Shown piece by piece: positions 60,299 through 64,000 of a DNA stretch of 64,000 bases. The notes under the pieces are model-generated. The model saw nothing but the letters and a program-made list of their open reading frames with translations. It did no database searches and was not told the origin of the DNA. This stretch comes from Ruminiclostridium josui JCM 17888 (GTDB lineage: Bacteria; Bacillota; Clostridia; Acetivibrionales; DSM-1351). A program made the translations under genes and the position numbers. The first letter of the stretch is position 1. Every line of letters starts with the position of its first letter. The DNA lies in contig NZ_JAGE01000001.1 in assembly GCF_000526495.1 (NCBI RefSeq), positions 2,223,501 through 2,287,500 on the forward strand, in the 5' to 3' direction.

Positions 60299-61210
60299 TT
60301 GAAGTACACAAAGAAAGAATCAAGAGCGATTTTGGAAATTACAACCAATTCAACAAAAGAAGATATTGAAAAAAGATATGACGTAATATTAAAAAAATAC
60401 CGTCAAATGAAAATGGATGGTACTTTGACAAAAGAAGCTGAGGAAGACTTCCAAAAGAAAACGGATGCTTATAGAATCCTTATGGGTTATGAGGTAGAAG
60501 AGCCAAAAGTACCAGAAAAGGAAACATATGTTGATAAAGCATTTGTAAAGGCTGGAATAGATAAAAAAAAGGTGGATAACTTTTTCCATTACTATAAATA
60601 CCACATACTGGTAACGATTGTAGTTATTATAATCATAGCATCATCAGTATATTCAATTGTAACCAAAGTAAAACCCGATATAACCATAGGGGTTCTAGGT
60701 GAAGTAAATGTACAGGCAACTGATATATTTAAGCAAAAAATAACAAAAAATATACCCGAAATAAAGGAAGTAGGACTGGAAACAGTAATGCTTAGTGATA
60801 GAATTAATGATCCGAATTCATCTATGTATATTCAAAAAGCAATGGTTCTTTTTGCAGCTTCGGATACAGATGTATTTTTGCTAAGCAAGTATATATTTGA
60901 TCAATATGCTTATGACGGTGCTTTTATGGCTATGGATGATGTAGCAAAAGACTTAAAAATAGATACTAAGTCCAGTGACTATCTGAAACTAAAGGTTGTA
61001 GAAGAGTGGAATCAGCCCCAGAACCCGAAAGAAAAGCGAACAGTCAAATCTTATAGGGATTCTGAGCCTAAATTATATGGGATAGATGTGACCAACAGTA
61101 AATTTTTTAAGGATGTAGATATTTTAGGTCCTGAGAAGATACTGGCTGTTAGAGCAGAGCCTAAAAACCTTGAACTTATACTAAAACTGGCAAAGTTATT
61201 CGCAGATTAA
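60299..61210 (+). CDS. J-domain-like membrane protein without HPD
   Basis: The 303-residue form starts at a TTG at 60299, five bases after GGAGG; an earlier in-frame codon at 60266 would include this site. Residues 5-70 look like a J domain (ILEITTNSTKEDIEKRYDVILKKYRQMK ... FQKKTDAYRILMGYE), but the HPD loop that stimulates DnaK is missing. A membrane segment (about 103-125) is followed by an extracytoplasmic domain of ~180 residues that I do not recognise. The role is unknown. Confidence 0.75.
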   Translation: MKYTKKESRAILEITTNSTKEDIEKRYDVILKKYRQMKMDGTLTKEAEEDFQKKTDAYRILMGYEVEEPKVPEKETYVDKAFVKAGIDKKKVDNFFHYYKYHILVTIVVIIIIASSVYSIVTKVKPDITIGVLGEVNVQATDIFKQKITKNIPEIKEVGLETVMLSDRINDPNSSMYIQKAMVLFAASDTDVFLLSKYIFDQYAYDGAFMAMDDVAKDLKIDTKSSDYLKLKVVEEWNQPQNPKEKRTVKSYRDSEPKLYGIDVTNSKFFKDVDILGPEKILAVRAEPKNLELILKLAKLFAD

Positions 61211-61251
61211 CTTTATGGTTGTAAAGAAACGCTGGTAAAGGGGGTAGTAAC

Positions 61252-61569
61252 GTGGAACATAGTGAACTTAGTGTTCAAAAAATTGTGGATGGGGGTAAAT
61301 GCCAAATAATCCTTTCAGGTGAAATTGACATACACACATCACAGAACTTTAAAAACGAGCTGAACGAGGTGGTTAAATCCTGCAATGGCGACCTATATAT
61401 AGATTGCAAGGAACTTACCTATATAGACAGCACAGGCTTAGGTATACTTGTAGGCGCACTTAAAGAGGTAAGAAAAGAGGACAATCATATATACATTTGT
61501 AATTTAAAGGATAATATAAAGAAGTTATTTCTCATTACCGGTTTGGACAAGTTATTTAAAATAGAATAA
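61252..61569 (+). CDS. STAS-domain anti-sigma factor antagonist
   Basis: A 105-residue STAS protein of the RsbV/SpoIIAA type. The phosphorylatable Ser is in YIDSTGLGILVGAL. The GTG at 61252 follows GGGGGT. It would bind the anti-sigma kinase encoded nearby to free the sigma factor. A terminator separates it from the next gene. Confidence 0.92.
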   Translation: MEHSELSVQKIVDGGKCQIILSGEIDIHTSQNFKNELNEVVKSCNGDLYIDCKELTYIDSTGLGILVGALKEVRKEDNHIYICNLKDNIKKLFLITGLDKLFKIE

Positions 61570-61587
61570 ACCATATTTTAAGAGAAA

Positions 61588-61617
61588 TGGGTACACATTA
61601 ACCGTGTACCTTTTTTC
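61588..61617 (+). terminator. Terminator inside the partner-switching cluster
   Basis: A 7-bp stem GGTACAC / GTGTACC followed by TTTTTTCTAG. It lies between the antagonist and anti-sigma genes, so it likely lowers downstream expression. Confidence 0.75.
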
Positions 61618-61655
61618 TAGTTGAAATGTTAACACAAAGTAAAAAGGAGAACATT

Positions 61656-62042
61656 ATGAATAGTATTTTAAATGATAATGTAGTACTCGTTTTGCCAGCA
61701 AAAAGCGAATATGTAAGTACGGCAAGACTAACAGCATCAAGTGTCTCAACCAGAGCTGGTTTTAATATTGATGAAATTGAGGATATAAAGGTGGCAGTAT
61801 CGGAAGTATGTAATATAATACTATCAAGAGCAGAAAAGAATATAAGCCAATATAGAATATCTTTTGATATCAGTACTGACAATATTAAAATAACATTTAC
61901 AGCAGAAAACGGCACACTAGACTGTTTTGAACAGTCCATAGAAAACGAATACGGATTATACATTATGAAAGCTCTAATGGACTCAGTAGAGCTTTGCAAT
62001 GAAAATCATTCCATAGTAATGACAAAAAAGATTGGAGTATAG
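61656..62042 (+). CDS. RsbW-like anti-sigma protein with degenerate ATP site
   Basis: A 128-residue HATPase_c-type protein of the RsbW/SpoIIAB group. The N-box Asn is kept (VAVSEVCNIILSR), but the G1 DxGxG motif is absent (TAENGTLD) and G2 is reduced to EYGLYIMKALMD. It may bind sigma without hydrolysing ATP or phosphorylating the antagonist. AAAAGGAG precedes the ATG. The sigma gene starts two bases after its stop. Confidence 0.82.
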   Translation: MNSILNDNVVLVLPAKSEYVSTARLTASSVSTRAGFNIDEIEDIKVAVSEVCNIILSRAEKNISQYRISFDISTDNIKITFTAENGTLDCFEQSIENEYGLYIMKALMDSVELCNENHSIVMTKKIGV

Positions 62043-62044
62043 CT

Positions 62045-62794
62045 ATGGAAAACAAAACACAAAATACATTAAACTACGACGAAACACAGTTATTTTCTTT
62101 ATACATAAGTACAGGGAATCAGGATTATAGAAATGAAATCGTATCAAATTATCTTGGCCTTGCAGAATACTTGTCAAAAAAGTTTTTAAACAGAGGAGTA
62201 GACTTTGATGATATATATCAAGTGGCTTGTCTTGCCTTAATAAAGGCTGTAGACAGATTCAGTCCGGATAAGGGAGTAAAGTTTATAAGTTTTGCAACTC
62301 CCACAATCCTAGGTGAAATAAAGCGATTTTTCAGAGACAAAAGCACAGCAATAAAGATTCCGAGAAGAATATATGAATCCAGGCAGGGAGTAAACAAGGC
62401 AAGAGAGGAACTTACACAAAAGCTGAGTAGAGTACCAAGGGCAGATGAAATAGCAGAATACATGGGGATACCTGTTGAAACAGTACTTGAGATAATAGAA
62501 GCTGGAAGCTCCGCAATAGTAAAATCCTTGGATCAGACAATTAATCAGGATAATGATTCTGAATTGGGTGATACTTTGGGGTATGACGAGAAAACATATG
62601 AAATGATAGATAATAAAGACTTTCTTGAAAAGGCATTAACATCATTTAATGATATAGAAAAAGAATTTATAACATATAGGTATATTAAGAACATGACTCA
62701 GAAACAGATAGCGGATATACTAGGGGTTTCGCAAATGTACATTTCGAGAATGGAAAAGAAAATACTCGATAAATTCAGAACATATCTCAAGTAG
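62045..62794 (+). CDS. SigB/SigF-type sigma factor
   Basis: A 249-residue sigma-70 family protein with regions 2 (about 28-100, NRGVDFDDIYQVACLALIKAVDRFSP), 3 (about 110-170) and 4 (about 195-245, MTQKQIADILGVSQMYISRMEKKIL), and no region 1. This is the general-stress/sporulation SigB-F-G type. It directly follows its probable anti-sigma gene, giving an rsbV-rsbW-sigB order. Confidence 0.93.
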   Translation: MENKTQNTLNYDETQLFSLYISTGNQDYRNEIVSNYLGLAEYLSKKFLNRGVDFDDIYQVACLALIKAVDRFSPDKGVKFISFATPTILGEIKRFFRDKSTAIKIPRRIYESRQGVNKAREELTQKLSRVPRADEIAEYMGIPVETVLEIIEAGSSAIVKSLDQTINQDNDSELGDTLGYDEKTYEMIDNKDFLEKALTSFNDIEKEFITYRYIKNMTQKQIADILGVSQMYISRMEKKILDKFRTYLK

Positions 62795-62863
62795 ATACAT
62801 AAGTGTTTGCACCTTAAAAATACGGGTATTATATAATATAACAAAACTTAGGCAGGTGTAATT

Positions 62864-63298
62864 GTGAGAGCTATTACTTATATTATTAACAATCCTGTAG
62901 ACATATCCGATATTGTTACTCTAATTCTTGATTACATCACATCGGGGCACTGTGTTGACGAAGATGTAATATTTGAAATAAAAGTCATACTCAATGAATT
63001 AATTGTAAATGCAGTGCTGCATGGTAATAAGTGCAATGACTGTAAACGGGCATATGTAACTTTTAAAATAATTGACAATTACTTGTATGTGAGAGTAATG
63101 GATGAGGGCAACGGTTTTAACCATGCAAAAACGGCTATGCCTAATAAAGATTTGGATTGTGTAAATAATCTGTATTGTGATCATGGCAGGGGATTGGTTA
63201 TAGTTCGACAACTATGTGATAAAATAAAGTTTAATAAATGCGGGAATAAAGTTTCAATTATTAAAAATCTTGAATTGCAACAACCTAAAAATGTATAA
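62864..63298 (+). CDS. ATP-binding anti-sigma-type protein with intact HATPase motifs
   Basis: A 144-residue single-domain HATPase protein. N box (ILNELIVNAVLHGN), G1 (MDEGNGF) and G2 (DHGRGLVIVRQL) are all intact. The start is a GTG at 62864 after GGCAGGTG. It could provide the kinase activity missing from the RsbW-like protein upstream, or act on another antagonist; this is inference. Confidence 0.87.
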   Translation: MRAITYIINNPVDISDIVTLILDYITSGHCVDEDVIFEIKVILNELIVNAVLHGNKCNDCKRAYVTFKIIDNYLYVRVMDEGNGFNHAKTAMPNKDLDCVNNLYCDHGRGLVIVRQLCDKIKFNKCGNKVSIIKNLELQQPKNV

Positions 63299-63389
63299 GA
63301 AAATAAAAGAATAAATTAGAACATAGGTATAAAAAACATATAATTTATAATAATAGTCGAAAATGGTAGTTGTATGGTAAAAGTATTTG

Positions 63390-63419
63390 TTGACAGTAAA
63401 AGTGCTATTATGATATTCT
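63390..63419 (+). promoter_or_regulatory. rRNA promoter P1
   Basis: Perfect TTGACA, an 18-base spacer and TATTCT; the first of two tandem promoters before the 16S gene. Confidence 0.65.
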
Positions 63420-63494
63420 AAATAAGCCGTTGCTGTTGGGAAGGCATTTTTTATACAATAGTTTTAAAAGATTAATTAATTTGTAAAAAAAGTG

Positions 63495-63523
63495 TTGACA
63501 GCAAAGTGGAGGCGTGTTATTAT
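63495..63523 (+). promoter_or_regulatory. rRNA promoter P2
   Basis: Perfect TTGACA, 17 bases, TATTAT. The 498-bp stretch 63299-63796 holds the two promoters and a ~270-base leader. The leader includes a GAAATCG-TTTTA-CGATTTC hairpin and the TTTGAAAAGTAAACAGTG string often seen near clostridial rRNA genes. Confidence 0.8.
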
Positions 63524-63796
63524 AATTAAGCTGATTGCGGCAAGCAAACAGCAAAACCTTACAAAGCAGTCGTAAGAAGGCTTTATGGACTTTGAAAAGT
63601 AAACAGTGATAAACATGTAAAGGAACTCGAAAAATTCCGAAATCGTTTTACGATTTCAAAATTGAGTAACTTGCGAACTTTACAACCTGGTTTTTGAAAA
63701 CAAAAACTAGAAAAAAGTCAGCAATTTTAAATGAGCTAACAAGCTTATCAAATGAGTTAATTGCGTAGCAGATTTATCTGCGAAACATATAAATTT

Positions 63797-64000
<204 letters not shown>

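Overview
The window reads as a chromosomal segment of a mesophilic, anaerobic, spore-forming, cellulosome-producing clostridium, most likely of the Ruminiclostridium (Clostridium) cellulolyticum group. The DNA is AT-rich with strong GGAGG ribosome sites. It carries a dockerin-bearing GH5 enzyme whose two dockerin repeats have Ala-Leu and Ala-Ile at the recognition positions, as in C. cellulolyticum. It also has sporulation genes (GerW/YtfJ, GerMN), a CIRCE-controlled groESL and a clostridial 16S start. The species assignment is inference.

Layout. 1-3.2 kb: cell-surface sugar genes (NDP-sugar pyrophosphorylase, GtrA), a DUF2238 membrane protein and the UV endonuclease UvsE. 3.3-12.1 kb: Tex, small acidic, coiled or Cys-rich proteins that may be spore related, a thioredoxin-reductase-like flavoprotein lacking the usual NADPH motif, an orphan histidine kinase and a GerMN lipoprotein. 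12.2-15 kb: a compact NHEJ operon (Ku, ligase, polymerase as separate proteins). 15.1-27.1 kb: GalE, a nucleotidyltransferase, HPF preceded by a DnaA-box cluster, an LTA-synthase-like enzyme, a shikimate-kinase-like protein, PcrA, a GH1 glucosidase, an ECF-like sigma factor with a soluble zinc anti-sigma, and the ytfI-ytfJ pair. 27.4-29.6 kb: a secreted cellulosomal GH5 (probable beta-mannanase).

29.6-42.98 kb is an integrated element of about 13.4 kb. Its ends can be placed because it splits the intrinsic terminator of the GH5 gene: the left arm lies at 29600-29610 and the right arm at 42983-42995. Rejoining them restores an 11-bp hairpin followed by six T. The element carries a self-regulated restriction/defence block on the minus strand. 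That block has an XRE regulator, a small methylase-type subunit, a 1331-residue GIY-YIG/helicase/adenine-methylase fusion and a 594-residue protein with a PD-(D/E)XK-like C-terminus. On the plus strand are a P4-type primase/helicase with a probable CTG start behind a structured leader, a lone HK97-type capsid protein, a TnpW-like small protein and a large serine recombinase. This element is the most interesting part of the window.

43.0-53.3 kb: a complete histidine operon (hisZ-G-D-C-B-purC-hisH-A-F-IE) from a consensus promoter, with purC embedded and a TPR gene at its end. 53.4-61.2 kb: groESL, a PH-like membrane protein, IMP dehydrogenase, greA-lysS and a J-domain-like membrane protein without HPD. 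61.2-63.3 kb: a partner-switching module (STAS antagonist, degenerate and intact HATPase anti-sigma proteins, SigB/F-type sigma). From 63.39 kb tandem promoters lead into a 16S rRNA gene cut by the window edge, whose V1 region holds an unusually long hairpin-rich insertion.
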